Below the pieces are notes generated by a model. The model worked only from the letters and a program-made list of their open reading frames with translations, searched no databases and was not told the DNA's origin. A stretch of DNA of 64,000 nucleotides, taken from positions 94,645,716-94,709,715 of the forward strand of contig CM038229.1 of the NCBI GenBank assembly GCA_021442155.1, given 5' to 3'. This document shows, piece by piece, positions 26,701 to 39,380 of this stretch (position 1 is its first letter; each line of letters starts with the position of its first letter). The stretch comes from Cymbidium sinense (taxonomy: Eukaryota; Streptophyta; Magnoliopsida; Asparagales; Orchidaceae). A program made the position numbers and the translations under genes.

Positions 26701-27804
26701 AAATAAATGTAAATGTTCTTTTGTGTTGCTTAAATCCTTAAGTATAATCCAAGTTAGTGAACTTAGTTATGTGTAGGGTGCTAAGTCCAAATTATAAATA
26801 CAACTACTTGTATTATATGTATATTTAGCTAACCTCTATTTTGCAGGTGTAGTTAGATTTACTTTTTCCACATAAATATAATTTATGCAATAGGAATTAG
26901 GATTAATGCTATGGGGATTAGGATGAGCAAGAGTTAAAAAGGCTTTGTCTTGGAGTGCCTGTGATTCCTTTCAAGCAAGCACCATCCAAATTAAAGAAGG
27001 AACCAACTAGGAAATGGAGATATGAAGAAAGAAGACCCCATAGCATTTAATACAATTATAATTATTCTTTCATGTTCTAGTTGTATAAGAGTACTACCTA
27101 GCTTTTCCATCTTCGGGACCCAGACGCCTTTTATTTTTTTATGATAGTTTATATAATTGTTTGATGTTATGTTAAAATTTTGCATTAGGTTGGAATGCTT
27201 TCATAGTTTCTTATATGATTGATGCTTTAATGTGTGGGGATATGATTAGTCTCTTAAGATAAAAAATAACTTTTCTACCCAACTAATCACTCATAATTAA
27301 ATTTTAAACAACTCATAACTTCATCATAAAGCCTAAAACATAAATAAGATAATTAAAAGATTTAGCAACCCCTTAGCTGTATGGCTATGTGTATCACATC
27401 ATGCATGCATATTCTTTCTCTCTTGAACATGAAGGATCTCCATCCTTGCACGATAAAAGAATGTTTGTGAGGGCATCCTTGGTGGAGAACACCTTCTTCT
27501 AGTTGATTTGACCCATAACCTATTTCATCATGCATTTAGGCATAAGAAATCCTAAAGCCTCTATCAAAATGATGTTCTAAAATGAAATAAAATTTGAAAA
27601 GATTTTACATTTATAGATTAAGTCATATGCTCATACCACTCATGCTCTAGTATATTAGAGAGTGTGTTAGGACTTTAGTCTCTTTCTAATTAAATAACTA
27701 CCTAGTTATCTTGCAAATCATAAGACAAGACTACATGGGTTTAAAATCATAGGAGGAGATAGTGGCGCCACTCCACATGGTTATAAGTCTAAGTCGCAAT
27801 TTAT
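26700..27804 (-). repeat. Segment T, copy A, with flank
   Basis: About 27,118-27,780 matches 53,104-53,760 in direct orientation. Shared stretches include CCTTTTATT...TTTATG, GATGCTTTAATGTG, ACTCATAATTAAA and GATTTAGCAACCC. The B1 and B2 copies of R do not carry it. A TGGCGCCACTCCAC motif at 27,763-27,776 lies near the end and resembles primer-binding sites of some plant gypsy elements, though this is not proven. The 26,700-27,118 part is AT-rich with no recognised content. A 64-codon frame at 26,991-27,185 is not supported as a gene. Confidence 0.55.
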
Positions 27805-30300
27805 AAAATAAAATAAACTAAAATAAATAAAAAATAAACTAAATAAACCTAAACCTATCATTTTACTTAATTTTAAAAATAAAAATAAAAATAAACTAAA
27901 ATAAATAAACTACATAAACCTAAACCTACAAATTTACTTAATTTAAAAAAATAAAATAAAAATAAAGCAAAAAAATTAACCCTAAACCCTAAAACTAACC
28001 CTAATCCCTAAACCTAAACCTATAACTCTAAACCTTAAACTCTAAAAAAACCCTAAGCCTAAAATGCTAAACCCTAACCCTAAACCTAAACCCTAAAACC
28101 CTAAACCCTAAACCCTAAACCTTAAAACAAACAAGCCTAAACCTAAACCCTAAACCCCAAACCCTAAACCCTAAACCCTAAACCCTAAACACTAAACCCT
28201 AAACCCTAAAACCTAAAAAACATAAACCTAAACTAAATAAAGCCTAAAATATAATAAATAAAACCTAAACCTAAAAAAATGAAAAAATAAAATAAAATAA
28301 AAAACCTAAACTAAAGCTTAAACCTAAACTAAACCTAAACTCAAAATAAAATAAAATAAAACTAAACTTAAATAAAATAAATAAAACTTAAACTAAACTA
28401 AAAAAATAAAATAACCTAAAAACCTAAATAAAATAAAACTAAACTTAATATAAAATAAAAGAAACCTAAAATAAAATAAAATAAAACTAAATAAAACCTA
28501 AACCTAAAAATAAATACAAAAATAAAACCTAAAACCTAAACTAAAAAAAAAACTAAACCAAAAATAAATAAAATAAAATAAACCTAAACCTAAATTAATA
28601 AAATAAATAAAACCTAAACCTAAACCTAAAATAAATTAAAGCTAAACTCTAAACTAAATAAAATAAAATAAACTAAAAATAAACCTAAACCAAAACAAAA
28701 AAATTTAAAATAAACCTAAAATAAAACCTAAAACCTAAACCTAAAAAACCTAAACCTAAAAAATAAAAAATAAAACTTAAACCTAAAAAATTAAATAAAA
28801 AAAAACTAAACTAAAAATAAACCTAAACTTAAACCTAAACTAAAAAATAAACTAAAATAAAAAACCTGAACTAAAATAAATAAACAAAAATAAATAAACT
28901 AAACTAAATTAAGATAAAATAAAACTAAATAAAAAATAAAAAATAAAATAAACTAAAATAAATAAAAAATAAACTAAATAAACCTACAACTTTACTTTAA
29001 AACTTAAACCCTAAAAAAACCCAAAAACCTAAAACACAACCCTAACCCTAAACCCTAAACTAAAACCTAAACTAAACTAACCTAAAACCCTAACCCTAAC
29101 ACTAAACTATAAACCCTAAACCCACTACCTAAAACCTAAACTAACCAAACTATAAACCCTAGAAACCTAAACCTAGCCTAAACTAAACCCTAAATTAACC
29201 TAAACCTAGCCCTAAACCCTAAACCCTAAAAACCTAAACCCTAAAGCTAAACCTAAACCCTAACCCTAAACCTAAACCCTAAACCTAAACAAAACCCTAA
29301 ACCCAAAACCCTAAACCCTAAAAACCTAAAACTAAAACTTAAACTTAAACTAAATAAACCTACAAATAAAATAAATAAATAAACCTAAACCTAAAAAAAT
29401 AAAAAATAAAAAAACCTATAAAAAACCTAAATAAGCCCAAAAATAAAATAAAATTAAGAATAAAACCTAAATAAAATAAAACTAAACATAACTAAAAATA
29501 AAATAAACCCAAAAATAAAAAATAAATAAAACTAAATAAAACCAAAAAACCTAAAAATAAACCTAAAATAAATAAAAAATAAAACCTAAACCCTAAACTA
29601 AAAAATAAAACCTAAACTAAAATAAAATAAAATAAATAAAATAAAATAAACCTAAACTAAACTAAAATAAACTAAACTAAGATAAATAAAACCTAAACCT
29701 AAAATAAACTAATCCTAAACCTAAACCTAAACTAAAAAAAATAAAATAAACCTAAACCTAAAATAAATAAAACCTAAAAATAAACCTAAAATAAAACCTA
29801 AAACTAAACCTAAAAAAATAAAATAAAAACTTAACCTAAACCTAAAAAATAAAAAAATAAAACCAAAAAACCTAAAAAAATAAAATAAAAATAAAACTCA
29901 ACTAAAAATAAACCAAAACCAAAACCTAAATCAAAAAAAATAAACTAAAAAAAATTAAACTAAAATAATAAACTAAATATAAATAAATAAAATAAACCTA
30001 TATAAAAAAATAAAAATAAAATAAACTAAAATAAAAATAAATAAACTAAATAAACCTAAACCTACCGATTTATTTAATTCAAGAAAACCATAAATTCTAA
30101 ATATTAAACCCTAAACCCTAAACCTAAAAACCCTAAACCCTAAAAAAACCCTAAACCCTAAACCCCAAACCCTAACCCTAAACCCTAAACCCTAACCCTA
30201 AACCCTAAACCCTATGCCAAACCCTAAACCTAAACCTAAAGTGACTAAATAAATTAAAAAATAAACTTAAACCCTAAAACCTAAACCTAAACCTGACCCT
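27805..30300 (+). repeat. Degenerate telomere-like array, block 4
   Basis: It begins with two closely spaced module boxes (about 27,845-27,880 and 27,912-27,945). CCCTAAA-rich DNA follows (27,970-28,215, with a good tandem run near 28,150-28,210), then CCTAAA/AATAAA decay, a box near 28,977, CCCTAAA-rich DNA again (29,030-29,310), decay, and a box near 30,050-30,080. Orientation is the same as in all other blocks. No gene is seen. Confidence 0.9.
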
Positions 30301-30738
30301 TAAGAATGAGCGAACCTTGACGAACATCACCAGAACTCATAGATAGATCCGTGATGGATGTGAAAGAAGGTTACATTATCATAGTGGTGGTGGGGATCTA
30401 TAAGTGATGGTTATATAAAGGGATGAGCAAAGTGGTGGTAATGGGGAGGGATGACGAGAGAGTGGTGGTGGTAAGGGAGAGATCGGGATATGATGGTGGA
30501 TCCAACTACTGAATGGCCGAGATGGTTCTAATAGGAATTGAAGAAATAGAAGAACCAATCATCTATGCTTATGGAACTATGTATTTATAGAAAATGATTA
30601 TCTATTGATTTGGTCTATGCATGCTCATTTTTTATCTATACTATCGCTTTGTCTTAGAAAACTTTTGTGTTACTTGGTTGATGAAATCAAAAGAAGAAAT
30701 GTTGAATTTGAATTTGTTCTCTCTTGAAAAAAACAAAA
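30300..30738 (+). pseudogene. GR-RBP 3' retrocopy 4
   Basis: The copy starts near 30,304 with sequence equivalent to the end of the RRM (a CATCACC element as in copy 5), followed by decayed glycine codons (30,380-30,535). The 3' UTR (about 30,555-30,725) retains TTACTTGGTTGATGAAATC and AGAAGAAATGTTGAATTTG. An A-rich end leads directly into CCTAAA-type DNA. It is more diverged in the coding end than copies 2, 3 and 5, and its frame is broken. Confidence 0.65.
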
Positions 30739-30739
30739 A

Positions 30740-32320
30740 TAAACCCTAAACTAAACCTAAACCTAAACCCTAAACCTAAACTAAAACAAACCTAAACCCA
30801 AAACCTAAACCTAAACCTAAACTCAAACTTAAACCTAAACTAAACTAAACCCTAAAATAAACCTAAACCCAAACTTAAACCTAAACCTAAAAAAACTAAA
30901 CCTAAACCTACAATTTACTTTAAAAAAACTTAAACCTTAAATCCTAAATCTTAAACCCTAAACCCTAAAACTTAAATCTAAACCCTAAACCTAAACCTTA
31001 AACATTAAACCCTAAACTAAAACTAAACCTAAAACCTAAACTTAAACCTACCCTAACCTAAATGTTAAACCTAAACTATAAATCCATAATCATAAAACCC
31101 TAAACCTAAAGCTAAACCTAAACCCTAAACCTTAAACCTTAAATCCTAAAACCCTAAACCCTAAAGCCTAAACACTAAACCTAAACCCTAAACCTCAATC
31201 CAAACCCTAAACCCTAAACCTTAAACTCTAAACCCTAAACCCTAAAACTTAAAACCTAAACCTAAACTAAATAAAACATAAAATAAAATAAATTAATAAA
31301 CCTAAACCTAAATAAAATAAAAAATAAAAAAAATAAACCTAAACTAAAACCTAAACCTAAAAATAAATTAAAATAAAAAAATAAAAAACTAAATATATTA
31401 AATAAAACTTAATCTAAACTAAAAATAAATTAAAGCCAAGAATAAGAAACCTAAATATAATAAAACTAAACAAAATAAAAATAAAATAAAACCTAAAATA
31501 AAATAAAATAAAACTAAATAAAAAATGAAAGCTAAAAATAAACCTAAAATATATTAAAAACCTAAACCCTAAACAAAAAAAAAAACCTAAACCTAAAATA
31601 AAAATAAAATAAACCTAAACCTAAACTAAAATAAATAAAACCTAAACCTAAACCTAAAATAAACTAAACCTAACCTAAACCTAAAATAAATAAAATAAAA
31701 TAAACTTAAAATAAACCTAAACCTAAACTAAAAAATAAAACCTAAAAATAAACCTAAAATAAACCTAAGAACTAAACTTAAAACATAAAATAAAATCCTA
31801 AACCTAAACCTAAAATAAAAATAAAACCTAAACTTAAAAAAAATAAAATAAAAATAAAACTAAATTCAAATATAAACCTAAACCTAAAAAAATAAACTAA
31901 AATAAAAACTAGATAAAAAATAAACCTAAAATAAATAAACTAAACTAAATAGAAATAAAGATAAACCTAAATAAAAATAAAAAATAAATTAAACTAGAAT
32001 AAAAATAATTAAACTAAATATACTAAATAAACCTAAACCTACTAGTTTACTTAATTTTTTTTAAAAAAAACTTTAAACCCTAAATCCTAAACTAAACCTA
32101 AACCTACAACCCTAAAAAAACCAAAAACTATAAACCCTAAACCCTAAAAAAACATAAAACTTAAAACCCTAAACCTTAAACTCTAAACTATAAACCCTAA
32201 ACCCTAAATGCTAAACCTTAACCCCAAACCCTAAACTTAAACATAAAGTAACTAAATAAATAAATTAAAAATAAACCTAAACCCTAAAACTAATAAACCT
32301 AAACCTAAACCTAAACCATA
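30740..32320 (+). repeat. Degenerate telomere-like array, block 5
   Basis: This fills the space between GR-RBP retrocopies 4 and 5. CCTAAA-rich sequence runs to a module box at about 30,897-30,930, then CCCTAAA-rich DNA (30,930-31,250), AATAAA-type decay (31,260-32,030), a well preserved box at about 32,030-32,055, and a short CCCTAAA-rich part. No gene is seen. Confidence 0.9.
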
Positions 32321-32737
32321 AGAATAAAACTTTGACACAGAACATCACCATCAAATAGGCTCAAGATGTGGAGGCAAAGGTGGAGGTGGTAGTTATCGTA
32401 GTGGTGGTGGGGATTTGGAGGTGCTAATGGATATGGAGGTGGTGGTCGAGCGGGTGGTTATGGAAGTGAAAGGAGTGATGGAGGTTACATCTGTGGTGGT
32501 GGAGGGAGAGATCAGGATATGATGGTGGATCCCGTACTCAAGGTCGAGGTGGTTCTAATGGGAACTGAGAAACTAAAGAACTGATCCAATCGCTTATGGA
32601 ACTGTCTTTATAGAGACGGTTCTATTTATCTAGGGTTTTATTTGTTTATGCGAGCTCATTTTATCTATGTCATCGCTTGCCTAAAACTTGGTGTTACTTG
32701 GTTGATGAATTTGAATTTGTTCTATTAAAAAAATTAA
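32321..32737 (+). pseudogene. GR-RBP 3' retrocopy 5 (best preserved)
   Basis: This copy identifies the family. Near 32,340-32,365 it encodes an NITI segment followed, after a one-base frame change, by AQD and a glycine-rich tail containing GGGGSYRSGGG, NGYGGGGRAGGYGSERSDGG and a final GRGGSNGN before a stop near 32,563. In plant GRP7/GRP8-type glycine-rich RNA-binding proteins the RRM ends in NITVNEAQSRGG and runs into such a tail. The RRM itself is absent because the copy is 5'-truncated. A 3' UTR of about 170 bases and an A-rich end follow, touching CCCTAAA repeats. It is non-functional. The source gene is not in the window. Confidence 0.78.
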
Positions 32738-35495
32738 AACCCTAAACCCTAAATTAAAACCCAACCCTAAACTAAAACCTAAACCCTAAACCCTAAAACC
32801 CTAAACCCTAAACCATAAACCTAAAACCCTAAACCATAAACCCTAAACCTAAACCCTAAACCCTAAAACCTAAACCCAAACCCAAAAAACCCTAAACTCC
32901 AAACCCTAAACCTAAACCCTAAACCCTAAACCTAAAAAAAAGTTGAAAACCTAAACATAAACAAAATAAAACCTAAAAAATAAAATAAATAAAACCTAAA
33001 CCAAAATAAAATAATAAAATAAAATAAATTAAAATTAAAACCTAGACCTAAACCTAAAAAATAAAATAAAAAATAAAAACTAAAATAAAATAAAATAAAT
33101 AAAACCCTAAACTAAACTAAAATTAAAAGATAAATAAAATAAAACTAAATCTAAAAAAATAAAATAAACCTAAAATAAAATAAAATAAAATTAACTAAAA
33201 CCTAAACCTAAAAAAGTAAACATTAAAACATAAAAAATAAATAAAAAATAAAACCTAAACCCTAAACTAAGAAAACCAAAACCCAAACCCTAAACTCCAA
33301 ACCCTAAATAAACCCTAAACCCTAAAAGTTGAAAACCTAAACATAAACAAAATAAAACCTAAAATAAAATAAATAAAAAAACCTAAACCAAAATAAAATA
33401 ATAAATAAAATAAATTAAATTAAAACCTAGACCTAAACCTAAAAAAAATAAAAATATAAATAAAACTAAAATAAAATAAAAAACCTAAACTAAACTAAAA
33501 AAATTAAAAGACCTAAATAAAATAAAACTAAACCAAAAAATAAAATAAACCTAAAATAAAATAAAATAAAAATTAACTAAAACCTAAACCTAAAAGTAAA
33601 CATAAAAGTAAAATAAAAATAAATAAAAAAATAAAACCTAAACCCTAAACTAAGAAAAACCTAAACCTAAAATAAAAATAAAATAAACCCAAACCAAAAC
33701 TAAAATAAACTAAACTAAAATAAATAAAACTAAAATAAATAAAACCCAAACCTAAACTTAAACTAAATAAAATAAACTAAAAAACTAAACATAAACTAAA
33801 AATAAAACCTAAAAAACCTAAAATAAAACCTAAAACCTAAAATCTAAAAAAAAATAAAAAAATAAAACTAAACCTAAACTTTAAAATAATAAATAAAACC
33901 TAAACCTAAAAAAATAAAATAAAATAAACTAAAAAAATAAACCTAAACCTAAAAAATAAACTAAAATAATAAACCTAAAATAAATAAACTAAATAATATA
34001 AATAAAATATACCTAAATAAAAAAATAAATAACTAAAATACACTAAAATAAATAAAAAATAAACTAAATAACCTAAACTTACTAGTTTACTTAATTTAAA
34101 AAAAATTAAAATTAAATAAAAAAAATAAAAAAACCCTAAAACTAACACTAACCCTAATCTAAATCCTAAAACCCTAACCCTAAACCCCAAACCCTAATCC
34201 CTAAACCCTAAACCCTAAACTAAACTTAAACCCTAAACTCTAAACCCTAAACCCTAAACCCTAAACTCTAAAAAAACCAAAACCTAAACCCTAAACCCTA
34301 AACCCTAAACCCTAAACCCTAAACTAACCCTAAACCTTAAAACCCTAAACCTAAAGCCTAAACACTAAACCCTAAAGCCTAAATAATAAACCCTAAAACT
34401 AACCCTATACCATGAACCCTAAATCTTAAAACCACAAACCCTAAACCTAAACCCTAAACCCTAAAATCAAATCATAAACCCTAAACCTTAAACCTAAACC
34501 CTATCTAAAACCTATAACCAGACCCTAAAACTCACCCTAAACCTAAACCTAAAACTAAACCAAAAAATAAAATAAAACAAAAATAAAAAACTAAACTAAA
34601 AAATTAAATAAAACCTAAACTAAACTAAAAAATTAAATAAACCTAAAAAATAAAAACCTAAATATAAAAACTAAATGTAAAACCTAAAATAAAATAAAAT
34701 AAAATAAAATAACCTAAATAAAAACCTAAACCTAAAAAATAAATCTAAAATAAATAATAATAACCAAAACATAAAAGAAATAAAATAAAATAAACATAAA
34801 CATAATCTAAAATAAATAAAACCTAAACCTAAACCTAAAATGAACTAAATCGACACCCTAAACTAAATAAAATAAAATAAACTAAAATAAACCTAAACCT
34901 AAACTAAAAAATAAAATATAAAAATAAACCTAAAATAAAAATCTAAAATTGAAACCTAAAAAAATTAAATGAAAATCTAAATCTAAACCTAAAAATAAAA
35001 AAAATAAAACCTAAACCTAAAAAATAAAATTAAATAAAAAAATAAACATAAACATAAACCTAAATCTAAACCTAAAAAATAAATTATAATAAAAACCTAA
35101 ACTAAATAAAAAAAAAATCTAAAATAAATAAATTAAACTAAATAAAAAAAATAAAGCTAAATAAAAAGAAAAGATAAAATTAACTAAAATAAATAAAAAA
35201 TAAAATAAATAAACTTAAACCTACGAGTTTGCTTAATTTAAAAAAAATAACCCTAAACCCTAAAAAATCATAAACCTTAAACCTTAAAAAACCCTAAATC
35301 CTAAACCCTAAACTATAAACCTAAAACCATAAATCTTAAACCCAAAACCTAAACCCTAAACTAACCTAAACCCTAAACCCTAAACCACTACAACCCTAAC
35401 CCTAAACCTTAACCCAATGCCCTAACAAAAACCCTAAACCCTAAACCTCAAACCTAAACCATAAAGCTTAAACCCTAAACCCTAAACCCTAAACT
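32738..35495 (+). repeat. Degenerate telomere-like array, block 6
   Basis: CCCTAAA-rich stretches (32,740-32,935, 34,130-34,560, 35,245-35,495, with a good run at about 34,280-34,325) alternate with decayed stretches. Module boxes are well preserved at about 34,070-34,105 and 35,210-35,245. The block ends abruptly at about 35,495 in the LINE-like fragment. A 71-codon minus-strand frame at 33,975-34,190 is a translation of the repeat. Confidence 0.9.
32893..33665. repeat. ~385 bp tandem duplication within telomere-like DNA
   Basis: The segment at about 32,893-33,278 is repeated at 33,280-33,665. Both contain AGTTGAAAACCTAAACATAA (starting 32,940 and 33,329), the same AATAAA-type order, CCTAGACCTAAACC, and end with CCCTAAACTAAGAAAA. 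The offset is about 385-389 bases. Confidence 0.75.
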
Positions 35496-35499
35496 TATT

Positions 35500-36258
35500 T
35501 TCACTTTTGGCCTGAGCATTATATTTTGACTTCTTGCTTCTAAGTTGGTGGTTTGCTACATAGTGGTTCCTATCTTTCTAGCCTTGGTTGGCTTAGTTTT
35601 TCAACATGGTGGCTACTATCTTCTCTGCATGTTACTCTTATTGATGGTGGATGAGATGGTTTTGCTCTAACTTTATTCTATTTTCTGCACTAGTTGGTTT
35701 GTTGGCTCCCATTGAACTTGAATTACTTTTGCTTTTTTCATGGTTGAATGGGTGGCCTTCCTAGTGAGAACTATATTGGTTGTTGCCTTTCTAGGCCTCC
35801 TTTTGGAGAGTTTCCGCAACTTTTTAGTGTGCTCCCGCCCTTATTATTTATTGGATCTTTCTTTTGCTTTAGTATTTTTAGTTATTCTCTTAGATTAGCC
35901 TTTATTGGTGCATTATTTATAGTAGGTTTTATGTTGTTATTATGCTTCCTATTAGGTTAGTCTTTATTGTTGGGAAGTTTAGTTTTTTTGGCAAGTCTGC
36001 TACCACTATTACCTTCTATGGTGGTTGTGCTTCTTTTGGACCTGTTGTGTGGTGCTTCTTGGTTTTCTACTTTTCCTTAGCAACTGGGATGCATCCTTTG
36101 TTGGTTACTTATGATGGGTTGTTCTCTAGTGGTTTTTCCTTATGGTTGTTTTACTTAGTTGGTTTGGTTGGAGGACTTTAGTTATTTTGGAGTCTTGGTT
36201 GTTTGATTTTTTCCTTGTTGGTCTTTTCCTTTTTCTTGGACAATTTTTCTTGGACAAT
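35500..36258 (+). mobile_element. T/G-rich fragment resembling a LINE 3' region
   Basis: Sequence rich in TTGGTT, GGTGG and TTTTGC-type words contrasts sharply with the telomere-like DNA on its left. It resembles, in composition and word usage, the unusual 3' part of the LINE at 60,060-62,266, and ends in an AATAAAA motif near 36,272 as R-B1 begins. It could be a 5'-truncated LINE copy. No domain is visible in its short open frames (35,748-35,960 and 35,942-36,181). Homology to the LINE is inferred from composition, not from an alignment. Confidence 0.4.
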
Positions 36259-36665
36259 TTTTTGAATGTCCTTTTAATAAAATGAGAGATTTTCATTCAT
36301 TAGTTAAATACACATTCAAATGTATAAAAGATTTAAGTAAGTACGTCACCATTGTTCTACAAGATAGGAACCTCCTTGGGCCTACTTAAAGTCGTGCATC
36401 CCTGGAATGTCCAAACTAATATAGTCACTATTCTTAAATACATATGGATGTATAAATAACTATAAAAATAATAAGCTATGCAAAAGTAGAGTTTGATTTG
36501 ATTAAATTATGGTTTTCATCCACTAGTTGTAACACGCATACAAATATATAAAAATTTTAGGTAGGTATGATGCCATTATTCTACACTAGGGAGTGAGGAA
36601 GGAACCTCCTTAGGGTTACTTAAAGTCATGCATCCACGGGATATCCGACTAATATACCCACTACT

Positions 36666-36668
<3 letters not shown>

Positions 36669-36746
<78 letters not shown>
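36669..36746. repeat. (TA)n microsatellite
   Basis: About 78 bases of pure TA dinucleotide lie in the second sub-repeat of R-B1. The YIYIYI frame at 36,576-36,779 is its translation and not a gene. Confidence 0.95.
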
Positions 36747-36749
<3 letters not shown>

Positions 36750-37043
36750 TATACAACTATAGAAATGAAAATTATACAAAAGTTGGATTCAATTTGATTG
36801 ATTTATTTATGTAAATGAGTTAAAGCTCCATCTAAATTCTAATGTCAAAATGCATAAAATAAAATCAAGGTACATTACCATTATTCTACACCAAGGGTGA
36901 GGTAGGAATCTTCTTGGGGCTACTTAAAGTCATGTGTCCCTAGTATGTCAGACTATACCCGCTAACATTCTTACTTATGCAAATCAACATATGAATATAA
37001 GAAAAAACTTCACTTCATACACTAAGTTTATATTCACATGCAC

Positions 37044-37046
<3 letters not shown>

Positions 37047-37139
<93 letters not shown>
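37047..37139. repeat. (AT)n microsatellite
   Basis: About 92 bases of pure AT dinucleotide lie shortly after the third sub-repeat of R-B1. The corresponding place in R-B2 (about 42,900-42,960) has no such expansion. Confidence 0.95.
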
Positions 37140-37141
<2 letters not shown>

Positions 37142-39360
37142 ACTAAAACCACAACACATATTCTTATTCATTAAGAAGTTTTTGAAAATATGTTTGAGAT
37201 TTAGTAGTGATAATATACACATATTCTTAATTAGGTCAACACATGCAAGTTGGCATAAAGGAAATCATTTCTAACTTAATTAATTTTTGAAAAGAATGAA
37301 TGCATGATTACAAGTGGCATACAACATTTTTTATATGATTGGAAAGAAATAAAGAAACACAAGCATGTAATATCATTCAATCCAACTAATTCCTAAGAAC
37401 AATCACATTAGACAAGCTTATTTAAAATAAACCAAAGTTTGTTAAGGAAATTTTTTAATTTCATATTTGATTTGATTTATGAAGTGTGAAAGAGGTTTCT
37501 GGTCCTAATCCCATTCCCATATGTGTAAGTTAATTTGATTCAATAAAAGAAATTAGGTTGATTTTATGGATTGATTAAGTTAAGCGATTAAATCAATTAA
37601 TTAACCTAACCTGTCATGTCAAAGGTAATCTATTAAATAATTTTGAGCTAATATGATATGCAACCACATGGAAAGTAAATGGCAATGCTCTATGAAGTGA
37701 AAGGTGCCTAATGCAATTATCACATATTATTAATTAATTAAGCTTAAGAAGCTCACTTAATTACTCTTATGGTTTCCTCACACATGTGAACTAACCATAA
37801 TTTCATTAGCTATCTCTTTAGGTTATTGAACACCCAAAAGCTACCCAAGAGTAAATTAGAAGTAGATTCAATCAAATTAATTAAGTTCATTAATTATCTA
37901 ATTAAATCTTAATTATCCTTAATCAATAATATGAAATGAACTTATGGAAAGAGACAATGAAGAGAGCCTAAGTCTCAATCCCTAAATCCAATTAGTTAAT
38001 TAAAGTTCAGAGTGATTTTGATTTTGATTGATTTTGTTAATTAATTAATTAATGATTTTTTAACTAATTAAGTATTTAAGATGCAATGGAAGACTTAAGG
38101 AAATGATTGGAACGGGTCCCAATCCATTTTCCTAAGCGTCACCATTAACAGGTTAATAAGCTTAAATGATTGATTAATTTACTATTAATTTGCTTAATTA
38201 TCATTAATTAAGATAATATTAATTCTTAATCCTTTGATTTCCATAATTAATTATCCAACAAATCCCAAGAAAAAGGGTAGGTCATCCCCTAAACATCTCT
38301 AGAAAGTTTGAAATCAAGGATAATTAATCGAGAGTAATAAGTTAATTAAATTTTAATTAAATCTTAATTAAGCAAACATTACTATTCAAAATTAATTAAT
38401 AATAATTGGATTATACTGAAATATCTTTAAAATGAGCCCTCATTTGTATTTTTTGGATTTTCTATAATTAGTTATGAATTTTGGAAGTTTCAAGATTAAA
38501 AATGGATTAATTAAACTAATTAACCCCTTAATCTGTCGGTGTCATGTTACTACTAAGGCGTGCTTTCCACGCGTGGCTTCATGGGATTGGTTATTTAAGT
38601 TGTAATCATTGATGTGAATGATGGTGAAACATGCTTTCCGTGGGCCCGATCTAAGATCGGTCAACCATGATTAAATGCATGATTCCATAGTAGAAAAGGG
38701 GTTCTATGCTTGGTCGATTAGGCTTGTCCATTTCAATCATGCAAAATGGATGGTCGTGATTTGTCTCCTCGGTGGTGAGAAATGGATATTGTCCACCGAT
38801 CATTGCTTGATTCGAGCTCACTCAAGCTCAAATGGAGATCAAATTGATCATACACCTTTGGGTAAGCACAAAACACATCCAACGATGGAGATCCCATGAG
38901 ATGCAAGTTTCCTTCACAAAGACCAACCATTTTTGAGCTAAGGATTTGTTTTAATGGCATACCTCATCAAAGCTAATGATCGCGGTTCCCGATTGAAGAA
39001 GCTTTGTTTGGTAGAAATGAAGCCCTTTTGAGCTCAAGAGCTTTGATTTGGTATGATTTGCTCGAAAGACCAACTTATGGCACATAAATAATTGGCCTTG
39101 ATCAACTCAACCCTTATCGGAAGCTTGGGAAATGATTCATTTTAGCTCATCTAGGTCCAAGGATGGTGTGTACCAAATTAATTTCACTTTGGTTGCAAAA
39201 TGGGAAATGGTAATCATGGTTTGCTCCCTTATTTTGGTTTCATGTAAAACTAAGAATTGGAAATTTGGGGAGCTCGAGAAATGCAAGGGGAAGCTTTGAG
39301 ATCTCTCTCCCAGCTACTAGGGTTGAATCAGTGTGAGTGTACGTGTTTGCATGAGAATGA

Positions 39361-39380
39361 GGGGGGGGGGGGGTATACCC
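39361..39380. other. Expanded GGGGTATACCCC palindrome (R-B1)
   Basis: Thirteen consecutive G are followed by TATACCC. The same palindrome is 12 bases in R-A and R-B2, so the G run has expanded here. Such G tracts are prone to replication slippage and to sequencing-length error. Confidence 0.6.

Noticed and set aside
35748..36181. A hydrophobic membrane protein in two overlapping frames
   Set aside because: The T/G-rich DNA makes any frame rich in phenylalanine, leucine and glycine. The segment looks like a LINE 3' fragment and no start or domain is supported.
36576..37222. Two proteins with long YIYIYI runs
   Set aside because: They are translations of the TA and AT microsatellites.
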